The notes beneath the pieces are model-generated. The model ran no database searches. It saw nothing but the letters and a program-made list of their open reading frames with translations, and was not told where the DNA came from. Source: Myxocyprinus asiaticus (lineage: Eukaryota > Chordata > Actinopteri > Cypriniformes > Catostomidae). Taken from it: a DNA stretch of 64,000 bases. Made by a program: the position numbers and the translations under genes. Shown piece by piece: positions 1 to 9,735 of the stretch. How positions within the stretch are numbered: the first letter of the stretch is position 1; the number at the start of each line of letters is the position of its first letter. The stretch is taken from positions 17,574,492-17,638,491 of the forward strand of contig NC_059372.1 in the NCBI RefSeq assembly GCF_019703515.2, read 5' to 3'.

Positions 1-109
1 GAAGAACACGCAGCAGTACATATGGCATACAAATGGCACTGCATACCAACATGAAAACATCATCCCGACGGTGAAGTATGGTGGAGGGAGCATAATGATT
101 TGAGGCTGC

Positions 110-533
110 TATGCTGCTTCAGGGCCTGGACCGCTTGCCATCATCAATGGAAAAATGAATTCCCAAGTTTATCAAGATATACTACAGGATGATGTCAGGG
201 TGGCTGTGCATCAGCTGAAGTTTAGTAGAAGTTGGGTTATGCAGCAGGACAATGACCCTAAACATTGAAATAAATCCACTACAGAATGGCTTCAAAAAAA
301 TAAAATCCACCTTTTGGAGTCAGAGCTCAGACATTAACCCAATAGAGATGCTGTGGAATGACCTCAAGAGAGCCATTTACACCAGACATCCTAAGAATAT
401 GACTGAGCTGAAGAAGTTCTGTAAGGAAAAATGGTCCAAAATTCCTTCTGAACATTGTGCAGGTCTATTCCACAGCTACCGGAAACACTTGGTTGAGGTT
501 ATTGCTGTCAAAGGAGGATCGACCAGTTATTAA
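110..533 (+). pseudogene. Tc1 transposase C-terminal fragment (pseudogene)
   Basis: Tc1 transposases cut and paste the element through a DD(34)E catalytic triad. Here the second aspartate is visible in a QQDND-PKH stretch near 241-267, but the codon after H is a TGA stop, so the frame is broken. After a further disturbed stretch the open frame runs to 533 and holds the third catalytic residue in the motif NPIEMLW (about 340-360), followed by the family C-terminus ending GGSTSY. The frame from 252 begins with an artefactual methionine; the true frame enters from upstream. Missing are the HTH DNA-binding domain and the first catalytic Asp. No sign of function. Confidence 0.8.
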
Positions 534-619
534 ATCCAAGGGTTCACTTTTTCCACAACACTGTAAATGTTTAATGGGATGTGTTCAATAAAGACATGAA
601 AGATTATAATTGTGTGTTA

Positions 620-870
620 GGGGCAGTGGTGGCTCAGCAGCTTAGGCTCTGGGTTACTGATCAGAAGGTCGGGGGTTCAAGCCCCAGCACTGCCAAGTTG
701 CCACTGTTGGGCCCTTGAGCAAGGCCCTTGACCCTATCTGCTCCAGGGGTGCCACATCATGGCTGACCCTGCACTCTGACCCCAGCCTAGCTGGGATATG
801 TGAAAAAAAGAATTTCACTGTATATGTGCAAATGTATAATGTGTGATATATAATTATTAAATTAATTATT
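620..870 (+). mobile_element. tRNA-derived SINE inserted in the Tc1 remnant
   Basis: Starts GGGGCAGTGGTGGCTCAG and carries RNA polymerase III internal promoter elements: A-box-like TGGCTCAGCAG near 630 and B box GGTTCAAGCC at 674-683. The body contains the phrase CACTGTTGGGCCCTTGAGC, known from a widespread teleost SINE. The 3' part passes through AAAAAAAGAATTTCACTGT into an AT-rich tail. It sits inside the 3' untranslated part of a Tc1 element and is therefore younger than it. I could not define a clean target duplication. Confidence 0.75.
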
Positions 871-970
871 ATTATGTCTATACTTGTGACTTTGATGAAG
901 ATCACTTTTTATAACCAATTAATGCAGAAAACCAGCTAACTCCAAAGGGTTCACATACTTTTTCTTGCCA

Positions 971-993
971 CTCTATCTATCTATCTGTCTGTC
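971..993. repeat. (CTAT)/(CTGT) short tetranucleotide repeat
   Basis: About five CTAT/CTGT units directly abut the end of the Tc1 terminal repeat. Confidence 0.8.
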
Positions 994-1012
994 TCCCAAC
1001 CCTGTTCCTGGA

Positions 1013-1346
1013 GGCCCAGGGTGGCATCTTTGGGGGCGTGTTTAAGCGGGTTTTGCCCAGGGCGCCATACAAGCTAGAACCACCGCTGTCCTCAACCCTG
1101 TTCCTGGAGGCCCCACAACACTGCACATTTTGTAAATCTCCCTTTTCTGACACACCCAATTCAGGTCTTGGTGTCTCCACTAACGAGCTGATGAGTTGAA
1201 TCAGGTGTGTTTGAGAAGTGAGATATCCAAAATGTGTAGTGTTGTGGGGCCTCCAGGAACAGGGTTGAGAACAGTGGTGGTTCTAGCTTGTATGGCGCCC
1301 TGGGCAAAACCCGCTTCAACACGCCCCCAAAGATGCCACCCTGGGC
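1013..1346. mobile_element. Palindromic MITE with ~120-bp inverted arms
   Basis: Positions 1013-1133 and 1229-1346 are near-perfect reverse complements separated by about 95 bp. Each arm contains two recognisable modules: an outer one with GGTGGCATCTTTGGGGGCG and GCGCCATACAAGCTAGAACC, and an inner one with CAACCCTGTTCCTGGAGGCC. The inner module is a repeat common in cypriniform genomes. The outer module ends with a phrase (CCCATGCCTAAATCC) seen again as a lone fragment near 15333-15350. No coding potential; the ORFs here are by-products of the palindrome. Likely a foldback/MITE-type DNA transposon. Confidence 0.7.
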
Positions 1347-1390
1347 AACAGCACATGTCGCCCATGCCTAAATCCACTACTGGTTGAGAA

Positions 1391-1699
1391 CCACTGGTCT
1401 ATATAATACATTCAGTGTTTCATAATAAATGCAGTGTTTGAAGCATAAAAAAACTCACTGAGCTCTTATTACATACCATCAAAGTTGTACAATGCTATTA
1501 ATTTCCATTCTCCATGGATATCCTGTATAAGTATAATCAGAGACATTAATTAATTTTAACATATACAATAGAATGAGATAGATTCTTTATTCCCTGTTAT
1601 GTTAATATTCATGTCTTGGGAAGTCCTAGGAGATGATTTTGTGGGCGGTTGCATGCATCTGGTAATTTTATGTCCATGAAAGCCTCTACGTACTATATA
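1391..1699. other. Unassigned AT-rich spacer
   Basis: No ORF of note, no recognised repeat and no splice-like signals. It separates the palindromic MITE from the next Tc1 element. Confidence 0.6.
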
Positions 1700-3079
1700 C
1701 AGTTGCAATCGAAATTATTCAATCCCCCCCCAAGACAGTAAGGATTTACAAAGGTAAGCTTTTCTGATGACCCAGAATTTTTAAACTTTACATCTATATC
1801 AGCTGAGTAACACATTCAAAGTCATAGTGTGAATATATAACCTAATATTTCTAAATAGCAGGATTTTTTAAAAATACAGCCATGTCATAATTATTCAACC
1901 CCTATTGCATGTAGCTGTTTCTTAAATATGTAAGGCTGCACAAGTAATTGTTTTAAAAAAAAATTAAGTCATCAATCTGCAATGGCACTTAAGTTTTAAA
2001 ATGTAAGTTTAGCATTGTAAGCAAAAATTAAAAATAAGCTGTCTCAAAAGCTAATAGAGGAGATTATTTCATTACACAAGAAAGGTCATGGCTAAAAGTA
2101 CATTTCCAAGGCACTTCAATTTCTAATAGACAAAGTTGTCAGCACCATTCATAATTTTTTTTAAATATGGTACAACAGCAGGTGTGGGGTGTGGAAGAAA
2201 GCAAAACTTCACCAAGGGAAATGTTGACTCCAGTTGACTGAATATTCAAGAAGTAATTAGGAAAGACCTGTGGAGTCCTGGAAGAAGGTTTTATAGACGT
2301 ATGATACTAAACTGAAAATGAGTTTTAGACCCATGGGTCAGCAGTATGTCTGGAGTAAGATGACAAGGTGATGACAAGAATGACACCATCCCCACAGTCA
2401 AGCATAGAGGTGGGTCAGTCCTGTTATGGGGGTGTTTTGCGGCTGCAGGAAACGGCTATCTTGACTATGTGATTGACACCATGGATTCTTTCAGGTATCA
2501 GGCCATTTTGGCATGAAAAATGTGATGCCTTCAGTGTGTAAATTGAAGCTCAGTGATCACTGGACTTTCCAACAAGACAATAACACCAAGGATACATCCA
2601 AGTTGTCCAAAATCTGGTTCAGGGATAGGTCGTGGAATGTCCTTAAATGGCCCTTTCAGTCCATCATTAAAATCCCATTGCAAACCTTTATTGGGATTTC
2701 AAGGAAGCAGTGGCAGCACAGAAACCAAAGAATGTCAATGAGCTAGAAGATTTTGCTCATGAGAAATGTGTAAAAATTCTAATTGAGAGGTGTCCGAAGC
2801 CTGAGAACACTTACCTGAAACATTTATTTGCTGTTATTAAGGATAAAGGATGCTCCACAAATGATTGACTTTGGGGGTTGAATATTTTTGACATGACATT
2901 TGTGGAGAGAGTTAGTTATTTTTTATTTTAAAATATGGGTAAACTGAACTCTTTGTTCTCAAAATCACTCAAATGTGTATTAAAAACTTTGTTTACTGAG
3001 GTTTTGGTTGATGTGTTTTAATTCACATCACCAGAATGTATTGCTGGTCAGGGGGGTTGAATAATTTCGATTGCAACTG
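1700..3079 (+). mobile_element. Tc1-like transposon, both termini present, degenerate
   Basis: Terminal inverted repeats are clear: CAGTTGCAATCGAAATTATT at 1700 and its reverse complement ending AATTTCGATTGCAACTG at 3079, each followed inward by a C-run/G-run. The left flank is TA, as expected for a TA target; the right flank (TC) looks mutated. At 1380 bp it is close to the usual full length. The interior carries transposase remnants in the + direction. A non-autonomous, decayed copy. Confidence 0.85.
2070..2870 (+). pseudogene. Decayed Tc1 transposase
   Basis: Recognisable fragments in order: a helix-turn-helix remnant around 2085-2130 (KVHFQGTSIS-like in broken frame), GGSVLLWGCFAAAGNG around 2410-2457, WTFQQDNNTKD near 2562-2594 with the second catalytic aspartate, and SWNVLKWPFQS near 2629-2660. 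The NPIE motif that normally carries the catalytic glutamate is replaced by unrelated residues, and several frameshifts and stops separate the pieces. The open stretch 2513-2746 is the longest surviving frame. Not functional. Confidence 0.7.
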
Positions 3080-3689
3080 TCTACAGAAGGTATCTTAGTA
3101 GCAAGTAGTAATAAGTTTAGTGAAGATAAAATAAGCTCTTTTACAAAGTTCTTCCTAACGCGAGTTGGCAGAGGTGAGACAGTCAATCTTTTTAGAGTTT
3201 TTGTAGTTAATGGATGAATCAAGCTTTGCTCAGAATGACAGCACATTTCTGACCTTTTAAAGAACATTAGTAGAGTAATCAGTCTGGTGCATCTTCACCT
3301 ACAGACAAGGTGCACGGAGAAGACAAAGTACAATCAAAGAGGATAAATCCAGGAGCACTTGCTGAAGGGAGAGATTTAGTAGATAAAAACCCGACACGTT
3401 CGGCACACAAGCCTTCATTGGGGCTTACAAAGTTAGAACAGAGCAGAGCCAAAGTAGTTATTTAAATACATACTAGAGTATCATCTAGCCAATGAGATGG
3501 ACAGGACAATCTCATCTATCAATCAGGGAACGTCAGTTTCAAATGCAGTACTTAGGCAAAAGAGTAAGTCAATAAGAAAACCACACCCATCAAATTACAC
3601 ATCATGGAGACAATTCACAAGAAACTTAATACAAGACCTGCAAGTACAAAACACAAAACAAAACAAAACAAAAAAATACTAATTTATCA

Positions 3690-3965
3690 CCAACTCTTCA
3701 TTCATTCCTAGAGGAGAAAGTTTTTAAATTAAAAATCCAAAATGCCTCGTCCTTTTCTAGTCTGATACATATTACCACCTTTGGCAGAAGGTTTAATCAC
3801 TTCAAATCCGACAAACAAAAAGGAAGATATTGGGTGGTTAACTTCTAAAATGCCTCGCTACGGTGTTGGTCAAATCCCCTCTTCTAATGGCACTTCTATG
3901 TTTTGTGATACGGTCCTTGAAGGGGTGGGAAGTTTCCCTAGACCCTATCACATGGGCACCATCAA
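3690..3965 (-). pseudogene. Penelope GIY-YIG endonuclease C-terminal remnant
   Basis: The minus-strand translation in broken frames gives F-K-DRITKHRSAIRRGDL-NTVARHF, then a KGGN segment and a RGILDF-FKNFL segment. This is the expected C-terminal half of the Uri/GIY-YIG-type nuclease that nicks the target for Penelope elements. The GIY-YIG signature itself is not legible; the region before it is full of stops. Confidence 0.6.
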
Positions 3966-4041
3966 ATCACGTTTTTAGTTCTACATGTGATAAAACTGTT
4001 TATTTTTACAATGCTATTATTTATAGGGTGGCTAAAACTTT

Positions 4042-4383
4042 TCACATTTTGTGTACATTGACAGTTATACAATTCCCACATTTAAAATTACCAACGGGGA
4101 CCTTACCTATAAGGGTACTTATGGAAGTTTCCTTAGGAAGGCAAGCTCTCACCACTTTATCTCTAATGTTCCTTGCTCTTTTGTAGGTGATTAGTGGAGA
4201 ATCCAAAAACATATTTTGTAGAAGGGGGTCACTCTGAAGAATATGCCAGTGTTTGTTAACCACTTTTTTAATGTCAATAGGTTTAGGTGTGTAAGTAGTG
4301 AAATAAAAAATGATCTTTTTTTTTTTTTTTTTTTGGATGTAAACACATTTCACGGCTTTTAACTTGCATTTTCTTTTCTGCAC
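4042..4383 (-). pseudogene. Penelope RT C-terminal / linker fragment
   Basis: The 113-codon minus frame contains FYFTTYTPKPIDIKKV, NKHWHILQSDPLL and YKRARNIRDKVVRA, then an F-K-CGNC segment. In Penelope elements this stretch links the RT to the GIY-YIG nuclease. A lysine run at residues about 18-23 comes from a T-run on the + strand (4317-4334), probably expanded after insertion. The N-terminal methionine is not a native start. Confidence 0.75.
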
Positions 4384-4389
4384 TTTAGA

Positions 4390-4626
4390 TTGGGGACAAA
4401 GTATTTTATATGGTGGTCTACAAAACTAGATATTCTTTCTGTAAGGCTACCTATCCCAGAGACAATAGGTCTGCCAGGAGGGTTTTCTAGACTTTCATGG
4501 ATTTTTGGTCAAATGTATAAAAAAGCCTTTAAAGGATGTTCATTTAAAGAGACGCCCTCATTAAGTACACCCTCTTCAAGAATTAACCATAATTCATTAA
4601 GAAATTTCATGGTAGGGTCACATTAA
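4390..4626 (-). pseudogene. Penelope RT N-terminal fragment
   Basis: The minus-strand frame gives PKIHESLENPPGRPIVSGIG, followed by SLTERISSFVDHH. This matches the conserved fingers region of Penelope-type reverse transcriptases (consensus PK(I/V)HK..ENPPGRPIVS). An in-frame TGA precedes PKIH. The frame ends at a junction with downstream RT C-terminal sequence, with the palm motifs absent. Confidence 0.75.
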
Positions 4627-4640
4627 AATGTTTAATTTTT

Positions 4641-5745
4641 TTTTTTTTAAAGAACATTACAAGTTCTTTCGTGCATGGTACAAAAACGCCACACTGTTGG
4701 GCTCTCAACATGGATTGTTATGTCCAATTGCTTCACAGCATATTAGCTTTTAAGTGGATTGTTATTACTAACACCATTATTATTTTTAACATTAGCCAAT
4801 GTTTGTTCAAATTTTCAAATTTCACCTCAACTTACAGCAATATAGTCACAAAATGTCCACCTCCCTTAACTGTATTTCACTGAAGCAAGGCTAAGCTTTT
4901 ATCTTGATATTGAATATCAATCAGGCAGTGACTGCGTGTTTGCGAGTGTAGTGAACTGAATTGGAAGCCAGAGCCCTGTAGTGTTTTAATGTGCGGTACG
5001 CTCACTGCAGCGCCTCACACTTCTCGCGGTAGTCGACTTGGCACCGTGCACCATGATCTCAGGGAGTGATTCCTTGCAAAGCTGGCCCAAGTGAAACCAT
5101 CTTGTTTTAATCAGGGATTCTGGCAGGAGTACCAGCAGGCGAGAGCTGTGAAACCTTGGCTCTGAGCAGACTGCAGTTCTGTGGCACCCGTACAAAATAC
5201 ACAAATATATATACAGTATTTCCTCTGTAATTACGTGTCAAGTTGAACAAGCAGTAGAGACAGGGGGTGTACGTGTCGAAGAGGAAGGGCACGCTGCCGT
5301 TGGGCATCCAGGACTGCGAGAGACCCCCAGAATAAATGAGTCCTTCAGATTTTGATAGGTTTTGAATCTGCTTCCAGCAATGTAATGAACCACATTGTAA
5401 TTGAGACTTTTCAATGGATTGAGTTACATCATGTGGTCTAATGAAGAGGAGAAGCCCTCCACCAGTTCACAAGATACACTTCAAAGCTTGGGTGGATGGC
5501 CAAGAGGCTAAGTAATTGTGAAATCATTGACTCTTTTTTGTGGTTCGTCAATTTAAATGACACTGTGGTGAACAAGAAATGGCATCAGAGCTGAAATATG
5601 ATAAGCGCAGTATCCCTTTTTGGAGCTCTGAGTGATGCAGTACTTTTCAAATTGTTGAGGTAACCTTCAGCTTATATTCAGATATGCAAAGTTGTGCTAT
5701 TGGAATAATTTACAGAGGAAGCAAGGATATTCTGCGTTGATGCAC
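4641..5745. other. Unassigned stretch with an exon-like GC-richer block
   Basis: Mostly AT-rich with no recognised repeat. The exception is about 4985-5335, which is GC-richer and gives an open minus-strand frame (5307-5107, 66 codons; overlapping 5204-4986). The first of these starts MPNGSVPFLFDTYTPC. A GT near 5248 on the minus strand (ACACGTAATT) is only a poor donor. I do not recognise a protein. It could be a relic exon, a decayed retrogene or chance. Confidence 0.3.
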
Positions 5746-5751
5746 TGTATA

Positions 5752-6112
5752 CTAAAGCAGTCAAAAGTTTGAACACACTTGACTGAATTTATATTTCTCA
5801 TGATTTTAAAGACCTTTTGATCTAAAGGCTTATGATTAAATGTCTGAAATTTATTTTGTAAACAAATACATATTGTTCATATTTATGAAATTTTAGTGGA
5901 TGAGTTAGACCGGATATTGAAGGAAAAAAGCATCCAACAAGAGCCCAGCATATATAGAAACTTAAAAAGCATCTTAGGTTGGATAATAATGATTCCCATA
6001 CTTCCATTTGTGTTATTTAATAGTTCTGATGACCTTACTATTATTCTAATAAATTTGGATAATAGTAGTAATAAAGAGGGATTTGGTATGTCCAAACATT
6101 TGCCTGGTTTAA
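5752..6112. mobile_element. Internally deleted Tc1-like element (MITE-like)
   Basis: The left end holds GTCAAAAGTTTGAACACAC and the right end GGTATGTCCAAACATTTG, which are diverged inverted repeats of a Tc1 family whose terminal repeat reads roughly CAAAAGTTTGGACACAC. Known internal landmarks are present: TTTTGATCTAAAGGCTTATG, GAGCCCAGCATA, and TGACCTTACTATTATTCT. The whole transposase gene is missing. Both strands show only short artefactual frames. Confidence 0.7.
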
Positions 6113-6650
6113 GACTTTGTAGAAGAGTGCCATCAGTTTCATTACACTGAGTGGATATGTATTCTTTAAATATAATATTTAAATATTTCTTAAAAGTTAT
6201 GTAGTATAAGTTTTGGACAGTTCTGAATGTCACTAAAATAGAGTAGAAAAGAGAAAAATAAATCACTCTCTGCCTTTTGAGACCATTTATCTAACTGTAT
6301 ACAATATCAGCGTCACACTTTACTTGCTTTGGATATTTGTGTGCACATTTGGTGCAAGTCCGCCCAGCCTCTATAGACTGCGTGCTAAGACCACCAGCCA
6401 AGTGCTTGTCACAGATGCTGACTGAAGAATTAGGGAACTGTAGTATTTCATGTCGCTTGGTCAAATCTATTGTTTTAAGTTGTTTTACTCTCATTTATTT
6501 CTTTTATTTATATCATTTTACAAATATCATATTTATGTACTATATTTATTCTGAAAAAATTTATATGTTCACAAATTCATCACAGAATTTTTTTTTCTTG
6601 CACTATTTCACTGGATGTGGATATAATTTGAATATATTTGAAAAAACATC

Positions 6651-6654
<4 letters not shown>
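6113..6654. other. Unassigned AT-rich stretch
   Basis: No recognised repeat or gene. The 131-codon + frame at 6337-6732 runs into the TA microsatellite and has no coding character. Confidence 0.6.

Positions 6655-6718
<64 letters not shown>
6655..6718. repeat. (TA)n microsatellite
   Basis: About 31 uninterrupted TA units, preceded by GTGTG. Confidence 0.98.
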
Positions 6719-6720
<2 letters not shown>

Positions 6721-7362
6721 TATTTTGGCTAGATTAGTTCAATTTCTCATGCCATTATTGATGCAATGCAAGAATTTCTATTACAACAGTCACCCTCAAA
6801 AATAAATAAATAAATCCACAATAAACAACTTAAAGTCAAGTCTGTGTATCTCCAGCTAAAAAACGTCTCAATAAAATGTCCCGAGCAGTTCATTGAGGTT
6901 TTCAAAGCTGCATGCACCGACTGCACTTTACCTGCCAGTAGGTGGCGCTTTAGTTATACATAATTCATATTCGAGTCAAGAGAGAGGAATGTCTTTTAAT
7001 TCCAAAAGGAAACTTGTACCAAACGGATCTTGTCCGAGTCATCACAATATTTTGGCAAGTCTACTGTGCGAAACTGGATAGGGGAGAGAGAGTTTAACCT
7101 TTTCACGACAACCCCCACCCTTACATGACAAAAAGAATGATATTTATGAGAACATAGCCATAAAATTTCACAACGGTATTCGTTTTTGTTTAATATATAG
7201 AGAAGCACGTTTAACTACACGTCGTTTATGAAGACATTGAACTGAAGGCATTGAAAAGATCTACTCATTTTTACATTATAATAATATAATTAGTTATAAT
7301 AATTAATTTATAGCCTATTATATTTTTTTATTAGAAGTTACTATTATATAATTACAAATATT

Positions 7363-7365
<3 letters not shown>
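6719..7365. other. Unassigned stretch
   Basis: Contains AAATAAATAAATAAAT near 6801-6816 and a moderately complex block 6890-7110 with GTAGGTGGCGCTTTAG. No gene identified; the small frames are not convincing. Confidence 0.5.

Positions 7366-7437
<72 letters not shown>
7366..7437. repeat. (TA)n microsatellite, left copy
   Basis: About 36 TA units, just left of the left arm of the inverted repeat. Confidence 0.98.
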
Positions 7438-7439
<2 letters not shown>

Positions 7440-7453
7440 TATGAACGAAATGG

Positions 7454-7483
7454 CAGAACGAAATGGCAGATGTGTACTCATAC

Positions 7484-7564
<81 letters not shown>

Positions 7565-7624
7565 TAAAATTTATTTTTTAATTTATTTTTTTATGTATGA
7601 GTACACATCTGCCATTTCGTTCTG
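7454..7624. repeat. Perfect 33-bp inverted repeat around a (TA)n core
   Basis: The arm at 7454-7486 (CAGAACGAAATGGC...CATACATA) and the arm at 7592-7624 (TATGTATGAG...TTCGTTCTG) are exact reverse complements. The 105-bp loop is (TA)n (7486-7559) plus an AT-rich tail. Left of the arm, GAACGAAATGGC also occurs once more as a direct repeat (7443-7454). No transposon terminus signature is seen. Confidence 0.9.
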
Positions 7625-8950
7625 TCCAGAAGATACATTCATTTATCACGTTTCTTTTCAGTAATCATGACTCTTCTCCAAAATATGTCCTGATAACAGA
7701 CCATCGGAACAGATTTCTCGTGACTGTTCATCCTTTTCTTTATGTTTCATAGTAGTTCAGGTGTGGGTCAAGTTGAGAGTCAAATTTCGTTTCCCTTGCA
7801 GGAGGACAGAGCGTCGCCCTTCCCTGATGATAGTCAATATTGTTAATGACTTTCAGGACATAGACGCACTCAAACTCGTCTGTCTCTGCTTAAACTTGTC
7901 AGAAGGAGACAGGCTTTATTTTCAACAACAGTCTGCTGATTTGCAACTGAAGTGCACTGTCAATTTAAGGGAAAGGTGAGATTTCAAGGACTCGGACCGT
8001 TTACCTGGATCATCATCTAGAGGGTTGCAATTGCTTTTCCCAAGGAGATGAAAATGCTTTAGTTTCTAATCTGTAGGCTATCATGTAGTACTACTATGCA
8101 GAAAACAAGCCTTTCAGAAATAGATGCATAACTGCGGGAGGTGCATCTCCTCTGTATTAAGCCATTCACATTAAAACAATGTCGAAGTGATATATTTAAA
8201 TCCGAGTCCTATTATTTTTATTGTTATTTTGCATTTTCTCATTCCCTGCCTCGCATCTTGGGCTGCCAGATGTGTCCCACGCGGAAGAATTATTCCTCAT
8301 CCCTTGAGTCAAATAAATGCAATCAATATGAGCATTGCTCTCAGGCCTTGAAATATTACATTAATGTTCCATGTGGTGACATTTTAGCTGGAATTTTCAA
8401 ATACATCATATGAAGGCTCAAATTACTATTTATCAGTGAGAGCCTTTTTTATGATTTGCAAAACAGAATTAGCGGTGAACTCTAAATACGTGGTGAAATC
8501 ACAGTTATTGTAAATTACGTTCAAATGAAAGATGTTTATTAAGGATATTTGTAACCTGTATCACCATACAAGATATGGACGCACACTACTGGCTACAGTG
8601 TATTTTATAATGTGCACTTTTACTCAGGCACAATACAGTTATCTGCCATGTTTCATATTGTAAATTGCGCATTGGGTTTATGATTGTTCTCTTTTGAATA
8701 CTTATCTATGATGAATAAATCAAATAAACTAAATTGTAATGTTTAATATTTTGATTGTAGCATTTATGATGTCCTAAGGGTTGTTTAACTTTTATTCACA
8801 TATGAAAACTGCGCTTTTGCAGTCATTTTACGAATGTTGCTTCGTCCATTATACAAACTTGGTTAAGCATCCTAAACAATGCCGTCAATTTTTAATAGTA
8901 TGCATGCTGCACTTCTGGGAATTGCGTCTTATCATTTATAGATCTGTTTT
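7625..8950. other. Unassigned stretch upstream of the putative promoter
   Basis: No recognised repeat. Two + frames (7761-7979, 72 codons; 8141-8413, 90 codons) show no known domain and I do not call them genes. The absence of transposons over about 1.3 kb before a candidate promoter is compatible with a regulatory region. Confidence 0.4.
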
Positions 8951-8979
8951 AAATTATTCTTGTCATTGAATCCAAATTT

Positions 8980-9300
8980 ATGCCGCCATTGATCTCGAAG
9001 GGAAAATATTAAACGATTTGGGGTCGTTGTTTGGTGACCCATAGGTCAAGGAGAATTTAACATTGGCGTTATTGAGCGTCACGTGCTCTCACCTGCTGCG
9101 GCTCTTGCGCTCCCTTTTGTTTCCCGCTCATTTGCATTTTGTGTGGGTGCGCCACGAACAGATTACCGGAATGCGATTTGAGTCACGGATTTAGCCAACA
9201 CCTCTTGAGTACTTTTCAAGTCGATATTTTATTTGGAAACTGACATTTATTTATCACTTTTCCTCAAACTTGCCCCAGGATCCACTCAGATGTGATGTGG
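8980..9300 (+). promoter_or_regulatory. Candidate promoter / upstream region
   Basis: This repeat-free block has an E-box CACGTG at 9080-9085, a second E-box CACCTG at 9090-9095, and an octamer ATTTGCAT at 9130-9137. It is locally GC-richer (CTGCTGCGGCTCTTGCGCTC at 9094-9113). It lies directly upstream of a probable exon ending in a consensus donor. No strong TATA box is visible. Inferred, not proven. Confidence 0.35.
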
Positions 9301-9470
9301 CACTACGACCAAATCATATAGGCCAATGCTCAATTCATTCTGTTTAAAAGTTCTGAGAAGTCGAAGAAACTGATAAAAAGGTATTACGAATTTCATTCTG
9401 GAAACACTGTGAAACACGTTGTAGAACAACGTTAGCAATATCAGGAACATTTTGAAATCATAATTTTGAG
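9240..9470 (+). other. Candidate 5' UTR exon 1 with consensus splice donor
   Basis: The block ends TTTTGAG and is followed by GTAAGT at 9471-9476, a full-consensus U1-type donor. Upstream ATGs are followed quickly by stops (for example ATGTGA near 9290), consistent with untranslated leader. The 5' boundary is a guess. If real, it could splice over about 17.8 kb to the exon-like block at 27263. No protein can be assigned. Confidence 0.35.
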
Positions 9471-9735
9471 GTAAGTTATGTTTTTTGATAGCGTGTATGT
9501 ACTATGAACCCACAATCTTTGAAACAGCCAGTCCACAAAGTAACCTATCCTGTTATGGTTACATACAACATACAACTACTGCGTTGCCCACAAGTGAACT
9601 TACTATTTTTGGAAATTAAAGCTTATACTGTCCAACAGCCCCTTCTAATGTCAGCCACCTTTGCCCTTCACCACCTACTCAGATCTCAAATGAATACTGT
9701 TCAAGAACAAGTTTTAATGTCTGACACCTATCCTG

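Larger units (their letters stand above)
1..971 (+). mobile_element. Tc1-like transposon remnant (3' half), cut by the window edge
   Basis: The left part reads as the C-terminal half of a Tc1/mariner DDE transposase, and the right part ends in a typical Tc1 3' terminal inverted repeat: AGGGTTCACATACTTTTTC then TTGCCACT near 945-971. The body is interrupted by a tRNA-derived SINE at about 620-870; the flanking Tc1 3' sequence (TTGTGTGTTA on the left, TCTATACTTGTGACTTTG on the right) is recognisably contiguous without it. The 5' TIR and the DNA-binding N-terminus lie outside the window. It is non-functional because of stops in the transposase. Confidence 0.85.
3280..4640 (-). mobile_element. 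Penelope-like retroelement, internally deleted
   Basis: Read on the minus strand, the order is an RT fragment (4626-4390), an RT C-terminal/linker region (4383-4042), and a GIY-YIG endonuclease end (about 3960-3700), then a 3' flank that includes a hammerhead-like motif at 3391-3424. This order is diagnostic of Penelope-like elements. The RT core with the catalytic aspartates is missing between about 4390 and 4383, so the copy arose by, or has suffered, an internal deletion. Extents are approximate; I see no clean target duplication. Seven or more stops and frameshifts make it inert. Confidence 0.75.

Noticed and set aside
630..700. Genuine tRNA gene at the other SINE
   Set aside because: Same reasoning: a SINE head with pol III boxes; no cloverleaf could be completed.
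5883..6266. 127-codon minus-strand frame
   Set aside because: Lies across a deleted Tc1 element on AT-rich sequence; no transposase motif in this frame.
6337..6732. 131-codon + frame ending in a Tyr-Ile repeat
   Set aside because: The second half is the (TA)n microsatellite; the first half has no domain.
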